DNA from: Scleroderma bovista
Lineage: Eukaryota; Basidiomycota; Agaricomycetes; Boletales; Sclerodermataceae
Direction of reading: 5' to 3'
Assembly (NCBI GenBank): GCA_037178675.1
Contig: JAYMGJ010000123.1
Coordinates: 1 to 17,080, forward strand
DNA: 17,080 nucleotides
In this document: positions 16,975-17,080 of the stretch, piece after piece
Layout of the letters: every line of letters starts with the position of its first letter
Numbering within the stretch: the stretch's first letter is position 1
Position numbers and translations under genes: made by a program
Notes under the pieces: model-generated
Seen by the model: only the letters and a program-made list of their open reading frames with translations
Told to the model about the DNA's origin: nothing
Database searches by the model: none

Positions 16975-17080
16975 CCAAAATTGATACACATTGCAGAATT
17001 AAATTACTGTGCTGACTACCAAAAATGTGGACCATTGATTAGGCAATATTGTGTACTGTTGGTGTGATAGTGTTGACTAC
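16975..17080. other. window end, no feature seen
   Basis: AT-rich sequence following the minisatellite. No gene or repeat boundary is visible. Confidence 0.5.

Noticed and set aside
16707..16991. Minus-strand periodic ORF over the minisatellite
   Set aside because: It encodes only the repeat-derived peptide and has no gene context.

Overview
The window looks like a transposon-rich, non-genic region from a mushroom-forming basidiomycete (Agaricomycetes). The case rests on gene structure and element types: short GT-AG introns of about 50-115 bp, a chromodomain-bearing Ty3/gypsy polyprotein, an intron-rich Crypton-type tyrosine recombinase, and a piece that looks like the N-terminus of a Plavaka (CACTA-like) transposase. 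I see no rRNA, tRNA, CRISPR array or bacterial-style operon.

Layout. Positions 1-1209 hold GT-rich minisatellite DNA and two 112-bp direct repeats. Positions 1210-1905 (+) hold a plausible three-exon gene that I cannot name. Positions 2557-2990 and 5080-6998 (-) are two parts of one gypsy pol gene (RT thumb region, RNase H, integrase, then chromodomain). Between them sits a 2.09-kb LTR-like element in minus orientation (copy 1, 2991-5079). A second copy in plus orientation (copy 2, 6999-9102) cuts off the upstream part of pol and joins it directly to a 5'-truncated Crypton gene (9103-10963 +). A third, more diverged copy (copy 3, 10964-13306 +) splits that Crypton gene, whose C-terminal DNA-binding part resumes at 13307-13990. 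To the right are the Plavaka-like fragment (14467-15078 -), a spliced coiled-coil pseudogene (15208-15751 +), an unassigned Ser-rich ORF (16268-16675 +) and a roughly 68-bp minisatellite (16624-16974).

The most interesting object is the LTR-like family. All three copies begin TGTCACGC and end CACA. Copies 1 and 3 are flanked by 4-bp target duplications (GCGT/GCAT and CCGT/CCGT) that restore the interrupted reading frames exactly. Each copy carries a TATA box, a 15-nt hairpin at a fixed distance from it, upstream repeat arrays, and a small ORF of about 130 codons. Between subfamilies the ORF has changed mostly at synonymous positions. The hairpin has changed sequence while keeping its pairing. 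Copy 3 also brings its own in-frame branch-point-like site and 3' splice site near its right end, so the Crypton intron it abuts could in principle remove the whole LTR.

The inferred history is an old gypsy insertion that gained copy 1, and a Crypton that gained copy 3. An LTR-LTR ectopic exchange then probably produced copy 2, which has no target duplication and joins two unrelated elements. CpG-to-TpG/CpA changes recur in the decayed copies, which suggests cytosine methylation of these repeats. All family calls come from recognising sequence by eye and have not been confirmed by a database search.
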